Below, one piece after another: positions 24,691-34,391 of a stretch of DNA of 64,000 nt. Position 1 is the first letter of the stretch. Each line of letters starts with the position of its first letter. Below the pieces are notes generated by a model, which saw only the letters and a list, made by a program, of their open reading frames with translations, ran no database searches and was not told where the DNA came from. The position numbers were made by a program, and so were the translations under genes. The stretch lies in NCBI RefSeq assembly GCF_036226685.1, contig NZ_CP109009.1, positions 6,165,501 to 6,229,500 on the forward strand, written 5' to 3'. The stretch comes from Streptomyces sp. NBC_00690. GTDB lineage: Bacteria; Actinomycetota; Actinomycetes; Streptomycetales; Streptomycetaceae.

Positions 24691-24924
24691 CTACAGGTGC
24701 ACGACCGGACAGGTCAGAGTGCGGGTGATGCCGTCCACTTGCTGGACCTTGGCCACCACCAGACGCCCCAGGGCGTCGACCGTATCCGCCTGGGCGCGCA
24801 CAATCACGTCATAGGGGCCGGTGACATCCTCGGCCTGAATCACTCCCTGAAGCTTTCCGATGGCCTCGGCGACGATCGACGCCTTGCCCACTTCGGTCTG
24901 AATCAGGATGTACGCCTGTACCAC
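24691..24924 (-). CDS. Stand-alone Lrp/AsnC ligand-binding (RAM) domain protein
   Basis: A 77-residue protein equal to the C-terminal sensor domain of Lrp/AsnC regulators with no DNA-binding HTH. The beta-alpha-beta-beta-alpha-beta pattern is visible: VQAYILIQTEVGKASIVAEA, then VTGPYDVIVRAQADTVDALG, ending ITRTLTCPVV. The GxYD motif (GPYD) is the oligomer/ligand site. The GTG start has GGAGG 5 bases upstream. Such proteins can form octamers and bind amino acids, or act as partners of full-length Lrp proteins. The ligand is unknown. Confidence 0.88.
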   Translation of the reverse strand: MVQAYILIQTEVGKASIVAEAIGKLQGVIQAEDVTGPYDVIVRAQADTVDALGRLVVAKVQQVDGITRTLTCPVVHL

Positions 24925-25259
24925 GGAACCTCCAGGGCGGCCCGAGGATCATTTCCCCTACCGTCGGTGGGGAGACCTCAGGGGAGAGAAAGGGACGCCA
25001 CGGTATCGCGTCGCCGTGGGCCGCGGGGAGACCTCCGCGCCGGGTGGCGCCCGCAGCGTGGTGTGCGCACAGCAGAAGTTGACGTATCCCTTGACGGTAC
25101 CGACGGAGCAAGCGCGCCGCGACCGCAAGCGGAGGGCCCGTACATGGGTCCGCGGCTTCGTCGGACGGTCCGGCGGGGCGGGTTCTTCCGGGCCGGCGGG
25201 CCGGTCCGGACGGGGTCTTGCCGGAGACACCGGTGGGACGACGGAGAGGTGAGACTCGG
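24925..25259. other. 335-bp divergent region between the RAM protein and thiL
   Basis: Holds the ribosome site and promoter of the leftward RAM gene and the promoter of thiL. I looked for a TPP riboswitch ahead of thiL and found no CTGAGA-type core. No gene is supported. Confidence 0.4.
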
Positions 25260-26228
25260 GTGAAGGGCACTGTGGGCGAGCTGGGGGAGTTTGGGCTCAT
25301 CAGGGAGCTCACTTCCCGACTCACCTCCACCCCCGCGGTACGGCTGGGGCCCGGCGATGACGCCGCGGTCGTGGCGGCCCCCGACGGCAGGGTCGTGGCG
25401 AGCACGGACATCCTTCTGGAGGGCCGGCACTTTCGCCGTGACTGGTCGACGGCGTACGACGTGGGTCGCAAGGCCGCCGCACAGAATCTGGCCGATATCG
25501 CGGCCATGGGCGCGGTGCCGACGTCTTTGCTGCTCGGGATGGTGGTGCCGGCGGAGCTTCCCGTCACCTGGGCGACGGAGTTGATGGACGGCATCCGCGA
25601 CGAGTGCCAGGTCGCCGGAGCCGCCGTGGTCGGCGGGGACGTGGTCCGGGGCGAGGTGATCACCCTGGCCATCACCGCACTGGGAGACCTGCGCAACCTT
25701 GAACCCGTCACCCGCTCCGGAGCGCGACCGGGCGATGTGGTCGCGTACACCGGCTGGCTCGGCTGGTCGGCCGCGGGGCATGCCGTGCTCTCTCGCGGGT
25801 TCCGCTCACCGCGTGCCTTCGTCGAAGCGCACCGTCGCCCCGAGCCGCCGTACCACGCGGGCCCCGCCGCCGCCGGTCTCGGCGCCACCGCGATGTGCGA
25901 CATCAGCGACGGCCTGGTCGCCGACCTCGGGCACATCGCCGAGGCCAGCAAGGTCCGGATCGATCTGCGCTCGGGAGCCATCGACATCCCCAGCCAGATG
26001 AACGACATCGGGCAGGCGGTGGGTGTCGACCCGATCCAATGGGTGCTGACCGGGGGAGAGGACCACGCGATCCTGGCCACCTTCCCCCCGGACGTCAAGC
26101 TCCCCGCCCGTTGGAAGGTGATCGGCGAAGTGCTCGGCGCATCGGTGCAACCCCAGGTCACCGTGGACGGGGCCCCCTGGCACAGCACCGGCGGGTGGGA
26201 CCACTTCGGCACCGGGGGCGGGCGATGA
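25260..26228 (+). CDS. thiL: Thiamine-monophosphate kinase
   Basis: A 322-residue ThiL that phosphorylates thiamine phosphate to thiamine pyrophosphate, the last step of the pathway. AIRS-type signatures are [21 protein letters not shown] near residues 30-50, [40 protein letters not shown] and [13 protein letters not shown]. The GTG at 25260 fits the family start [10 protein letters not shown]; a TTG 42 bases upstream was rejected. It overlaps thiD by 4 bp (ATGA). Confidence 0.95.
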   Translation: MKGTVGELGEFGLIRELTSRLTSTPAVRLGPGDDAAVVAAPDGRVVASTDILLEGRHFRRDWSTAYDVGRKAAAQNLADIAAMGAVPTSLLLGMVVPAELPVTWATELMDGIRDECQVAGAAVVGGDVVRGEVITLAITALGDLRNLEPVTRSGARPGDVVAYTGWLGWSAAGHAVLSRGFRSPRAFVEAHRRPEPPYHAGPAAAGLGATAMCDISDGLVADLGHIAEASKVRIDLRSGAIDIPSQMNDIGQAVGVDPIQWVLTGGEDHAILATFPPDVKLPARWKVIGEVLGASVQPQVTVDGAPWHSTGGWDHFGTGGGR

Positions 26229-27010
26229 ACCTGCCCCGCGTACTCACCGTCGCCGGTTCGGACTCGGGCGGCGGGGCCGGCATCCAGGCCGATCTCAAGA
26301 CGATGCTCGCCCTTGGCACCCACGGGATGAGTGTCGTCGCGGCCGTGACCGCCCAGAATTCGTTGGGCGTGCAGGGCTACTGGGAACTGCCGCCCGAGGC
26401 GGTGCGGGCCCAGTACCGCAGTGTCGCCGATGACATCGGCTTCCAGGCGATCAAGACCGGCATGCTCGCGTCCGCCCCACTGGTGGAGACCGTCGCCGAA
26501 CTCCTCGCGGACGCATCCGCGCCGGTGGTGGTCGACCCGGTGGGGGTGTCCAAGCACGGTGACTCCCTGCTGGCCGCGTCGGCGCTGGACTCCGTACGGC
26601 ACGCACTGCTGCCGATCGCGACGGTCGCCACCCCCAATCTGGACGAGGTGGCCCAACTGACCGGCGTCGAGGTCACCGACGAACAGGGGCTACGACGAGC
26701 CGCCGACGCGATACTCGCCTTGGGGCCACGCTGGGCGCTGATCAAGGGCGGTCATCTGGCGGGCGACGCGGTGGACCTCCTCACCGACGGCACGGCCAGC
26801 CACTGGTTCCGCGCGCCCCGGCATGACAACCGCCACACGCACGGCACCGGCTGCACCCTCGCCTCCGCGGTCGCCGCGGGGCTGGCGCACGGTCTTTCGG
26901 TGCCCGAGGCGGTGGCGGCGGCCAAGGAGTACGTGACCGGAGCCATAGCCGCCGGGTTCTCCCTCGGGCGGGGGATCGGCCCGGTCGACCACGGCTGGCG
27001 CCTACGCTGA
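26225..27010 (+). CDS. thiD: Hydroxymethylpyrimidine / phosphomethylpyrimidine kinase
   Basis: A 261-residue ribokinase-fold enzyme giving HMP-PP for thiamine synthesis. It shows [21 protein letters not shown] near residues 6-26, [36 protein letters not shown] and the catalytic [13 protein letters not shown] near 213. The start overlaps the thiL stop, so the pair is one transcript, ended by the hairpin at 27114-27146. Confidence 0.95.
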   Translation: MNLPRVLTVAGSDSGGGAGIQADLKTMLALGTHGMSVVAAVTAQNSLGVQGYWELPPEAVRAQYRSVADDIGFQAIKTGMLASAPLVETVAELLADASAPVVVDPVGVSKHGDSLLAASALDSVRHALLPIATVATPNLDEVAQLTGVEVTDEQGLRRAADAILALGPRWALIKGGHLAGDAVDLLTDGTASHWFRAPRHDNRHTHGTGCTLASAVAAGLAHGLSVPEAVAAAKEYVTGAIAAGFSLGRGIGPVDHGWRLR

Positions 27011-27113
27011 CGCACCGCGAAGGCGTGGCCCGAAGCCCTCACGAACTCACCACGCCATCAAACCCACCACGTCATTAAGCGCGGCACGTTCATCAAGCGC
27101 GCCAGGACAGCGA

Positions 27114-27146
27114 AAAGCCGGCCCACCAAAAAGGTGGACCGGCTTT
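27114..27146. terminator. Bidirectional terminator between thiD and rpmB
   Basis: A 14-bp stem (27114-27127 with 27133-27146, one G-U pair), AAAAA loop, with A-rich and T-rich flanks on opposite sides. It serves the convergent thiD and rpmB transcripts. Confidence 0.85.
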
Positions 27147-27188
27147 CAAGGCAACCGCAGGGGCTGCGCTACGACGTCACCGTCGCGA

Positions 27189-27374
27189 TTAGCGCGAGAC
27201 CTTGCCGGCCTTGATGCACGAGGTGCAGACGTTGAGCCGCTTCGGCGTCCTACCGACCACGGCACGCACGCGCTGGATGTTCGGGTTCCAGCGACGGGAC
27301 GTACGGCGGTGCGAGTGGGAAATGCTGTTGCCGAAGCCCGGCCCCTTGCCGCAGACGTCGCAGTTGGCAGCCAC
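27189..27374 (-). CDS. rpmB: 50S ribosomal protein L28
   Basis: A 61-residue L28. It reads [20 protein letters not shown], then [12 protein letters not shown] and a C-terminal CTSCIKAGK, so it keeps the C-x-x-C pairs (CDVC, CTSC) of the zinc-binding form. The GTG start follows GGAGTGA. It is transcribed alone and divergent from the DAK2 gene. Confidence 0.95.
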   Translation of the reverse strand: MAANCDVCGKGPGFGNSISHSHRRTSRRWNPNIQRVRAVVGRTPKRLNVCTSCIKAGKVSR

Positions 27375-27630
27375 GGGTCACTCCAAAGACTTCAGGTGCA
27401 CTTACAGTGAATTCCGGCGTGCCGGAAATCAGTGAGCTGATTGGTGGCTTTGCCGGGGAACCGCCCGATTTTCATCGGGCAACCGGAGCAGCATACAACG
27501 ACTGCGTCCGCAGTACGAAACTACCATGGGTTTTGCCGCCCCCACCCAGCCCTCCGCCTCCGCACGGGGTCTACCCTGCGATGCGACCCGCTGCCCACGG
27601 CCGCTCCGGCGGTTCAAGGAGGATCACCAG

Positions 27631-29265
27631 GTGCCGCAGAACCTCGACGCCGCAGCGGTGCGGATCTGGTGCGCACTGGCGCTGGAGGCGCTCGGCCAGG
27701 AGCGCGAGGAGATCGACGCGATCAACGTCTATCCCATCGCGGACGGCGACACCGGCACCAATCTGTACCTCACCGTGGAATCCGCGATCCAAGCGGTCGA
27801 GGCGGTCTTCGTCGCCCATGAGACCCAGGCGGTCGGTGTCGGTTCGGGCGGGCCCGCGGTGGCCGACGTGGTCCGCTCGATGGCGCACGGTGCGCTGATC
27901 GGTGCCCGCGGCAACTCCGGCACGATCCTGGCGCAACTGCTCCGCGGCCTCGCCGAGCGCATCGCCGCGGCCGACGACCTCACCGGCGGACTGCGAAGGG
28001 CAGCGGTGCTCGCCCGTGAAGCCGTGGCCCACCCGGTGGAGGGGACCATCCTTACCGTGGCCGCGGCAGCCGCCGACGCAGCCCGGCAGACACCGCCCGA
28101 CGCGGATGCCGCAACGGTGGCCCGAGCCGCGTACGAGGGCGCGAAGACGGCACTGGCGGCCACCCCCGGGCAACTCGCCGTCCTCGGCCGGGCCGGAGTC
28201 GTGGACGCCGGCGGACGTGGACTGCTCACCGTCCTGGGCGCGCTCGTTAAGGCCGTCTCCGGGGAGGCGCCCGCACCACTGGCCTCCGTCCGCCCGGCCG
28301 GCCCCCCGATCACGGCGGGGGCGTCGTGCGCGGACGCCGGGCCCGCCTTCGAGGTGATCTACCTCCTGGAAGCCGATGACACGGCGGTGGCGAAACTGCG
28401 CGGGCGGCTGGACGCTCTCGGTGAGTCCCTCGTCGTCGTCGGTGGTGACGGCCTGTGGAACGTCCACGTCCATGTCGACGACGCGGGGGCGGCCGTGGAA
28501 GCCGGAGTGGAAGCGGGCCGGCCGTACCGGATTCGTATCACCCACTTCGATCCGGCGATCGACAGCGGCGAAGGCGCGACGCAGCCGCCCGAGCGGACCC
28601 AACGGGCCGTCGTCGTCGTCCTCCCCGGCGAGGGTCTTGCGGACCTGTGCGGCGCCGCCGGTGCCACGACGGTGCTGGCTCGCCCCGGCGAGCCCCCGGC
28701 GAGCGGCGAACTCGTCGATGCGATCCGCCGCGCCCACGCCCGCGAAGTGGTCCTCCTGCCCAACTCGGCCGAACTGAGGCACACCGCGGCGGCAGCGGTG
28801 GAACAGGTCCGCGGTGAAGGGATCAGGGTGGCGCTGATCCCCACCCGCGCCGCGGTCCAGGGCATCGCCGCCCTCGCGGTCCATGAACCGGACCGACGGT
28901 TCGACGAGGACGTGGTGGCCATGACGGCCGCCGCCGGAGCGACGCGCTACGCCGAACTTGCGGTCGCGGAACGGCAGTCGTGGACGTCGGCCGGGGTCTG
29001 CCAGGCCGGTGATGTGCTGGGCCTGATAGACGGGGACGTTGCGGTCATCGGTACGGACGTGACCGCCACCGCGACGGCGGTGCTGGATCGGATGTTGGCC
29101 GCGGGAGGCGAACTGGTGACCCTGATCCTGGGCCAGGACGTCCCCGACGCCACCGAGGTGGGAGCCCACCTGGAGCGCCATGTCCGAGACGCCTATCTGG
29201 CGGTGGACACGGTCGTGTACGAGGGGGGAAGGGGATCGACGCCCCTCCTCATCGGAGTGGAGTAG
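27631..29265 (+). CDS. DAK2-domain / FakA-like kinase protein
   Basis: A 544-residue YloV/FakA-type protein. The N-terminal DAK2 (dihydroxyacetone-kinase phosphatase-like) domain covers residues ~10-200 with the ATP/Mg loop NVYPIADGDTGTNLYLT near 31-47 and ARGNSGTILAQLLRG. The C-terminal half is the DegV-like/FakA C domain. In Firmicutes FakA phosphorylates fatty acids held by FakB; no FakB is in this window, so the substrate is open. The GTG at 27631 follows a full AAGGAGG at 8 bases. The gene lies ahead of recG in other actinomycetes, but here the HSP90-TPR operon intervenes. Confidence 0.9.
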   Translation: MPQNLDAAAVRIWCALALEALGQEREEIDAINVYPIADGDTGTNLYLTVESAIQAVEAVFVAHETQAVGVGSGGPAVADVVRSMAHGALIGARGNSGTILAQLLRGLAERIAAADDLTGGLRRAAVLAREAVAHPVEGTILTVAAAAADAARQTPPDADAATVARAAYEGAKTALAATPGQLAVLGRAGVVDAGGRGLLTVLGALVKAVSGEAPAPLASVRPAGPPITAGASCADAGPAFEVIYLLEADDTAVAKLRGRLDALGESLVVVGGDGLWNVHVHVDDAGAAVEAGVEAGRPYRIRITHFDPAIDSGEGATQPPERTQRAVVVVLPGEGLADLCGAAGATTVLARPGEPPASGELVDAIRRAHAREVVLLPNSAELRHTAAAAVEQVRGEGIRVALIPTRAAVQGIAALAVHEPDRRFDEDVVAMTAAAGATRYAELAVAERQSWTSAGVCQAGDVLGLIDGDVAVIGTDVTATATAVLDRMLAAGGELVTLILGQDVPDATEVGAHLERHVRDAYLAVDTVVYEGGRGSTPLLIGVE

Positions 29266-29290
29266 CCGCATCGGAATTGAGTAGCCGCGC

Positions 29291-29311
29291 CCGCTTCCCG
29301 ACCGGAAGCGG
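29291..29311. terminator. Hairpin between the convergent DAK2 and TPR genes
   Basis: An 8-bp stem CCGCTTCC / GGAAGCGG with a 5-base loop, 26 bp after the DAK2 gene stop. Short, so moderate confidence. Confidence 0.5.
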
Positions 29312-29431
29312 CAGAGAGGAACCGTTCAGGCAACAGGAGCGCACACCCAGATAGGACGTCGTTCACCGGGTGCCCGGACCTGAGAACGGGCGGACGACGG
29401 CCTGTGTCGGACACGTCCGGTCAGATGCGTC

Positions 29432-32383
29432 CTACCGCATCACATAGCGCAGCAGCGCCTGTGCCTCTCCCCTCAGCCCCTCCGTCGAGAACGCGTCCAA
29501 CACCCCCTGTGCCCTAGCACGAGCCCCTACCGGATCGCCGAGGTCGGCTTCCAACCAGCCGGCCAGCAACTCCGCCTTGGCCCGGTCCTCGGAGCACGCA
29601 TCGCCCACCGCCCCGAACACCTCGACGGCGCGCTTCGCATGCGACAGGGCCTCCTCGTACGCGGCCCGCGCAGCCGCCGCCTTGGCCGCGTCCTTGTCGC
29701 CCGGTTCTCCCTCGACCGAATTGACCAGCAGTTCCCCCAGCTGCCGATAGGTCTCCGCCAGTTCGACGCGCATCCGATCGCGGTCCTCGCCACCGAGCCC
29801 GGGCAGGGCCTCCTCACATCCGGAGGCGGCCGAGACCATCAGGTCCCGCGCGGCTGCCGGCCCGGCCTGGCCCTCGCGGACCGCTATCCACGCCCGTACC
29901 CGAAGACTGCGGGCCAGCGCACGGACATCACCGAGTTCACGCCACAACTCGCCCGCCCGCCGGTACGCCAACTCGGCCTCGGCGTTCAGACCGGCACGGT
30001 AGAGGGCCTCCCCGGCCAGATTGGCGAGCATGGCGTGGTCGCGCTGCTCCGGCCACGTACGGGCGATGTCCGCCGCCTTCAACCAGTGCTCAGCCGCCGA
30101 CCGTGGCTCGTTGAGCGCCATCAGGCACTCGCCCAGCCACCACAGGGTCTGTACGACCATCCCGTCACCGTGGTCGTCTGCGGACAGCTCCGGCAGCACG
30201 GCCTCCAGGATGACGGCGGCCTCCTCCGCCCGCCCCAGCCGCAGCAGGAGCCCACCGAGTCGGTGCCGGGCGTAGGCGCCCAGCCCCCCGGACTCGCCCG
30301 CCTCGTCGGCCCAGTGCGCTCCTTCCAGCGCGTGCTCGGCCGCCTCCTCCCACGCCGCCCGGTCCGGGGACTCGGTGTCCGCGAGGTGCTCCACCAACTG
30401 GAGGTGCAACCGGGCACGCCCCGCCGGCGGAGCATCATCCCGACCGCGCTCCAGAGCGGTGCGGGCGGCCTGCTGCGCACCCTCCAGATCGCCCGACGCC
30501 CGGCTCGCCCGGGCGAGCTGCGCGTACACGTCCACCGCGTACCAGGGGCGCCCGGCCCGCTCGTACCCGGCCGCAGATTCCGCGTAGAGCTCCGCCGCCC
30601 TCGCCGGGTCCCGTCGGATGCCGGCGATCTCACCGAGGTGACCGAGTGCCTCGGCGACGATGACGTCCACACCGGGATCGCCCCGGTGCTCCCGGGTGAA
30701 GGCGAGCAGTTCGCCCACCGCCTCCTCCCAGACGCTGACGGCGGCGCTCGCCGCCACGGTGCCTTGGGCCGTGCCCAGCCGGACGCTCAGGATGCGCGAG
30801 CGGCACAGCAGGACCCGACTCGCCTGGTGAGCGTCCGTCGCACCGCTGGCGAGCAGCGCGCGGACCTCGTCGAACGCGCCGTCCACGGTCGTCAGCGCGG
30901 CCTCGATCTGCTCGTGGGAGGGATGGTCGAGACAACCGACGTGTGCCGCTCGCGCCTGCGCCGCCAGCGCCCGACCGGCCTCACCCGACGCCTCGTACTG
31001 TCGGGCCGCCAACCGGAGGTGCTCCACCGACCGGGCGATCGACCGGCCCACTTCCGTACCCAGGACGTCATGGAGTTCGGCCTGCGCCAGTGCGTCCAGG
31101 GTGCCGCCGTCCTGCTCGGCCGCTGCTGCCGCGGCCCGCCACGCCTGTGGGGCGTCCGGCCGCTGTGCCGCGGACAGCTCTCGGGCCCGGGCCAGCAGGG
31201 ACGCGGCCGATGCGGGCGTTCCCGGACCGGCAGGGGCAGCGGCAATCGGGCCGGTCGGCCGCACCGACACCGGACGACCGGTCCGCAGCCCGAGCGGCAG
31301 CCGCTCCACCAGCGGGGCCCGGTCCATCCGCCGGCGCACCAGGTCGCTGACATGGGTGTTGGCGTTGCGTTCGTCGAAGCGGGCGGCGAGCTCCAGGGCT
31401 TCGCCGCGGGCGTGCCGGCCGAGTTCGTCGGCGGTCCAGGCCCGTTCACCCGGCCCCGGAACGCGCTGCCCACCATGGCCGAGCACGACCAGCCGATCAC
31501 AGAGGAGGGCCGTCACCGCAAGCTGGCCCAGCAGACTGACCGGCTCCCCGGTCTGGGTGAAGTACGCCGGCCGCTCGGCCAGGATCTCCAACCCGCGCGC
31601 CTCGTTCCCGGTGAGCGCGCAGAACTCCACGTGCTCGGCCACTGCGCTGCGCATGGACTCCATCGGACGGACCAGTCGGTAGCCGCGCAGATGGTGGGCC
31701 CTGGCCTCGTCCGCGCGTCCGAGCCGCAGCAGGGGCAGTAGGGACTGGGCGAGGATGGCGTGGGGCTCGTGGGCACAGGTGAACTCGCCCTCAAGCACCG
31801 GTCGCCACCTCTCCAGGGCGGCCTTGTCCTCACCGAGTTGGGCGAGCCAGGCGCCCTGATTATGCAGTTCGCAGGCGTGGCAGTCGCTCTTGTCGTCCCG
31901 GTCGGCCGCCAACCAGGCCGCGTACGCACCCGTCGCCCGCTCCCGGTCGCCCAGATGACGGGCGATCCGCAGCTCCCCCTGCCGTACCGCCCGCTCCGAG
32001 TGGCCCGCGAGCCGGTACCGCCGCTCCATCTCGGCCTGCCACTTCTCGATGGAGGCGAGGGGGATGTGCGGTTGGTCGATCATTCCGCTGGAGACCCACT
32101 TGAACATCCAGAACAGACTGTGGGTTTGTTGGGCGTCGAAGTCCCCGGGGTGTTCCTCCCACAATCGCAGCAGCCGCGCGAAGGGGACGAACATCTTGTC
32201 CGTCTCGGAGCTGTAGTTGTAGACCACCATCAGATGGTGGAGGCCGTCGATCAGGAGGTCGGTGTCGCCCGACCGCTCGATGTCGGCGAATATTCGCTCC
32301 GCGCGGGCGTTGCGCGCCGGCCCCTCCGGCTCCTCGTGGTTGCTCTGCAGGGCCTGGCGCAAGGACGGCACATCGGTGGTCAT
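29432..32383 (-). CDS. Large TPR-repeat protein, partner of the HSP90 gene
   Basis: A 983-residue, cytosolic, almost wholly helical protein with many degenerate tetratricopeptide-like pairs; the clearest lie in the C-terminal half, for example AAELYAESAAGYERAGRPW, AEEAAVILEAVLPEL and AELAYRRAGELWRELGD. No signal peptide or membrane helix. A CHAC motif near residue 197 (SDCHACELHNQG) is the only Cys pair of note. The ATG at 32383 overlaps the HSP90 stop by 4 bases (ATGA). The coupling makes a co-chaperone or client-adaptor role the natural guess, but that is inference; I do not recognise a characterised homologue. Confidence 0.85.
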   Translation of the reverse strand: MTTDVPSLRQALQSNHEEPEGPARNARAERIFADIERSGDTDLLIDGLHHLMVVYNYSSETDKMFVPFARLLRLWEEHPGDFDAQQTHSLFWMFKWVSSGMIDQPHIPLASIEKWQAEMERRYRLAGHSERAVRQGELRIARHLGDRERATGAYAAWLAADRDDKSDCHACELHNQGAWLAQLGEDKAALERWRPVLEGEFTCAHEPHAILAQSLLPLLRLGRADEARAHHLRGYRLVRPMESMRSAVAEHVEFCALTGNEARGLEILAERPAYFTQTGEPVSLLGQLAVTALLCDRLVVLGHGGQRVPGPGERAWTADELGRHARGEALELAARFDERNANTHVSDLVRRRMDRAPLVERLPLGLRTGRPVSVRPTGPIAAAPAGPGTPASAASLLARARELSAAQRPDAPQAWRAAAAAAEQDGGTLDALAQAELHDVLGTEVGRSIARSVEHLRLAARQYEASGEAGRALAAQARAAHVGCLDHPSHEQIEAALTTVDGAFDEVRALLASGATDAHQASRVLLCRSRILSVRLGTAQGTVAASAAVSVWEEAVGELLAFTREHRGDPGVDVIVAEALGHLGEIAGIRRDPARAAELYAESAAGYERAGRPWYAVDVYAQLARASRASGDLEGAQQAARTALERGRDDAPPAGRARLHLQLVEHLADTESPDRAAWEEAAEHALEGAHWADEAGESGGLGAYARHRLGGLLLRLGRAEEAAVILEAVLPELSADDHGDGMVVQTLWWLGECLMALNEPRSAAEHWLKAADIARTWPEQRDHAMLANLAGEALYRAGLNAEAELAYRRAGELWRELGDVRALARSLRVRAWIAVREGQAGPAAARDLMVSAASGCEEALPGLGGEDRDRMRVELAETYRQLGELLVNSVEGEPGDKDAAKAAAARAAYEEALSHAKRAVEVFGAVGDACSEDRAKAELLAGWLEADLGDPVGARARAQGVLDAFSTEGLRGEAQALLRYVMR

Positions 32384-34212
32384 CGGCCGTTCTCCCGGTC
32401 GTGCGTGGCCCACTCCAAGAGGCCGATGAATGCCCGGTTGAGCAGCGCGGAATCTGCGGGCCGCAAGGGGCGCTGGGCCATCAGCAGGGCCTGTCCGTAC
32501 AGTGCCTCCGTCGCCGTAGCGGCCAGTTCCGCATCCGGGAGGGTGCTGATCCGGCGGACCAGCGGATTGAGGTGGTTGAGCACCAGCCGGGCGCGGGGGG
32601 CGCTGCCGCGCAGCGATCCCAGGATGCCCGCCCACAGTTCGCCCGCCTCCTCCTCGGCCTCGGCGCGCGCCCGTTCATGGCGTGCGGCGCGATCGTCGAG
32701 ATGCAGCGCAGGCACGGTCAGCGGATGGAAGGCGCGCAGGGCGACATCGCAGCCCAACGGGTCGAGCCGGGAGCGCGCGGCGGCCAGGAAGGCCGCCAGC
32801 GCCAGTTCGTCCGCGGGGTCCACCGAGTCCAGGTGCGCGGTCACGGTGTCGGCGTCGAGCTCACTGACGGTCGTCCCGGGCCGGACGGCGGGCAGTTTGC
32901 CGACGAGTTCGGCGTCGTAGGTGTAGCCGCCGTTGACCACGCCGATGCCTTGGGCCGCGGCGATCGGGGCGACCTGACGGAACTCCTCCACGCTCTGCGT
33001 GTAGTGCACCACCGGGTGCCGTTGCGCGAACTCCTCCAGCGACACGGAGCCGTCCGTGGTCTCGAACGGCAACCACGGCAACATCGTCCGCAGCATCTCG
33101 GTGTCGTGCCGTGCCAGGGACTTCACCCCGAGGTGGTGCACGGTCAGGAACTGCGCCAGCCGTTCGGGGTCGCCGGCAGCGAGGCCGGTCAGCCACTCCC
33201 TGATCCGTTCGCCGAGGGCCTCGCGCACGATGGCGAGCGTCTCGTCCTCGTACAGCGACTCGCGGGACGCGGTGGGCCGCAACGAGTCGGTGTCGATCAC
33301 GCACCGTACGAAGAAGGCCCACTCCGGCAGGAGTTCATCGGCCCTCTCGGTCAGCAACATCCCCTTGAGGTGGACCCGGTGGCCCGACCGCTGGGCGGGG
33401 GAGACCGACGACGGCAGCACATAGGCCACGCCCCGCACCCCGGCGACGGGCACTGACAGGTCGATCGAGTCGAGCGGGCTGAAGCCGAACAGTTCGTTGC
33501 AGTGCGCCGCCAGCGCCACCCGGCGGGCGGACGGACTGGGGTGGGCGCGCTCCCAGGGCGCCGGCAGCTCCGTGACGGCCCGGTCGCCGACCTTGATGTC
33601 GTACGGCAGGAGGCGTCCGAAGTCCCGGGCGAGGGCGTACACGCGCTCCTCGGCGAGCCAGTCGGCGCTGCCAGGCCGGGCGATCAACTCCACCGTCGTC
33701 CCCGGCTGCGGCCGTGCGTCGGCCGGCAGGGTACGCACCGTGTAGGAGCCGTCGTCCCGCGCGGACCACTCCACGGGCGGTGCGTCCGCGGTGCGCGCCG
33801 ATCTGCTGACGACCCGGATCTCACTCGCCACCACGAAGCAGGCGAGCAGACCGATGCCGAACTGACCGAGGAACTCCGTCCGTGCCGAGGCGATGCCCTC
33901 CGCCCCCGGCCGTTTGGAACTCCGGCCGATGGTGGCGAGGAGGCTGTGCAGATCGGCTTCCGTCAGACCGATGCCGGAGTCCTCGACCCGCAGCCGTCCG
34001 GCATCGACGGACAGCCGCACCCGCCCGGGCGTGCCGGGGTACTCGGACTGACGGGCCGTGATCGCGTCCACGGCGTTCTGGAGCAGCTCGCGCAGATAGA
34101 CCTTGGGGCTCGAATAGAGGTGGTGGGAGAGCAGATCCACCAGGCCGCGCAGATCGACCTGGAAGGTGTGCGGAGTGGTCGCGGACGCATGTGCGGTGGT
34201 GTCAGAAGTCAT
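32380..34212 (-). CDS. HSP90-family ATPase (HtpG-like)
   Basis: A 610-residue HSP90-family protein. The N-terminal GHKL ATPase has the catalytic Glu and Mg-binding Asn in YLRELLQNAVDAI (near residues 38-50), DSGIGLTEADLHSLLATIG as G1 box and lid start, and GQFGIGLLACFVVA as G2 box. The middle domain keeps an Arg/Gln-type loop region (RESLYEDE after SLRPTA). The C-terminal dimerisation part is shorter and diverged, and ends DRENGR without a MEEVD-type tail. Family members are ATP-driven chaperones. It is the first gene of a two-gene operon with the TPR protein. A start at 34212 is chosen over an Arg/Pro-rich upstream extension. Confidence 0.9.
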   Translation of the reverse strand: MTSDTTAHASATTPHTFQVDLRGLVDLLSHHLYSSPKVYLRELLQNAVDAITARQSEYPGTPGRVRLSVDAGRLRVEDSGIGLTEADLHSLLATIGRSSKRPGAEGIASARTEFLGQFGIGLLACFVVASEIRVVSRSARTADAPPVEWSARDDGSYTVRTLPADARPQPGTTVELIARPGSADWLAEERVYALARDFGRLLPYDIKVGDRAVTELPAPWERAHPSPSARRVALAAHCNELFGFSPLDSIDLSVPVAGVRGVAYVLPSSVSPAQRSGHRVHLKGMLLTERADELLPEWAFFVRCVIDTDSLRPTASRESLYEDETLAIVREALGERIREWLTGLAAGDPERLAQFLTVHHLGVKSLARHDTEMLRTMLPWLPFETTDGSVSLEEFAQRHPVVHYTQSVEEFRQVAPIAAAQGIGVVNGGYTYDAELVGKLPAVRPGTTVSELDADTVTAHLDSVDPADELALAAFLAAARSRLDPLGCDVALRAFHPLTVPALHLDDRAARHERARAEAEEEAGELWAGILGSLRGSAPRARLVLNHLNPLVRRISTLPDAELAATATEALYGQALLMAQRPLRPADSALLNRAFIGLLEWATHDRENGR

Positions 34213-34391
34213 CGTCGCTGCGCCGGTGGGGGGACTCTTCTTACCCGGGGGCCGGCGCGGGTCGGGCGATCCCGTGGGGTGGTGACCGCGAGTGGGAGGA
34301 GGCAGGGTGTCGCGCCATCCTAGGGTCCGTCCCACACTCACGACCAGGACTGATCCACAGGTGCGGGCGGTTGTCGGTGGCGTGGTGTGCA

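Noticed and set aside
25100..25259. Possible TPP riboswitch ahead of thiL
   Set aside because: No CTGAGA-type conserved core or matching P-stem arrangement could be found by eye.
27571..29271. 566-codon open frame antisense to the DAK2 gene
   Set aside because: His/Arg/Gly shadow composition; the plus strand has a perfect ribosome site and ATP-binding motifs.
29639..31741. 700-codon open frame antisense to the TPR gene
   Set aside because: Pro/Arg/Gly-rich shadow without start signals; the minus-strand frame has consistent helical repeats and is coupled to the HSP90 gene.
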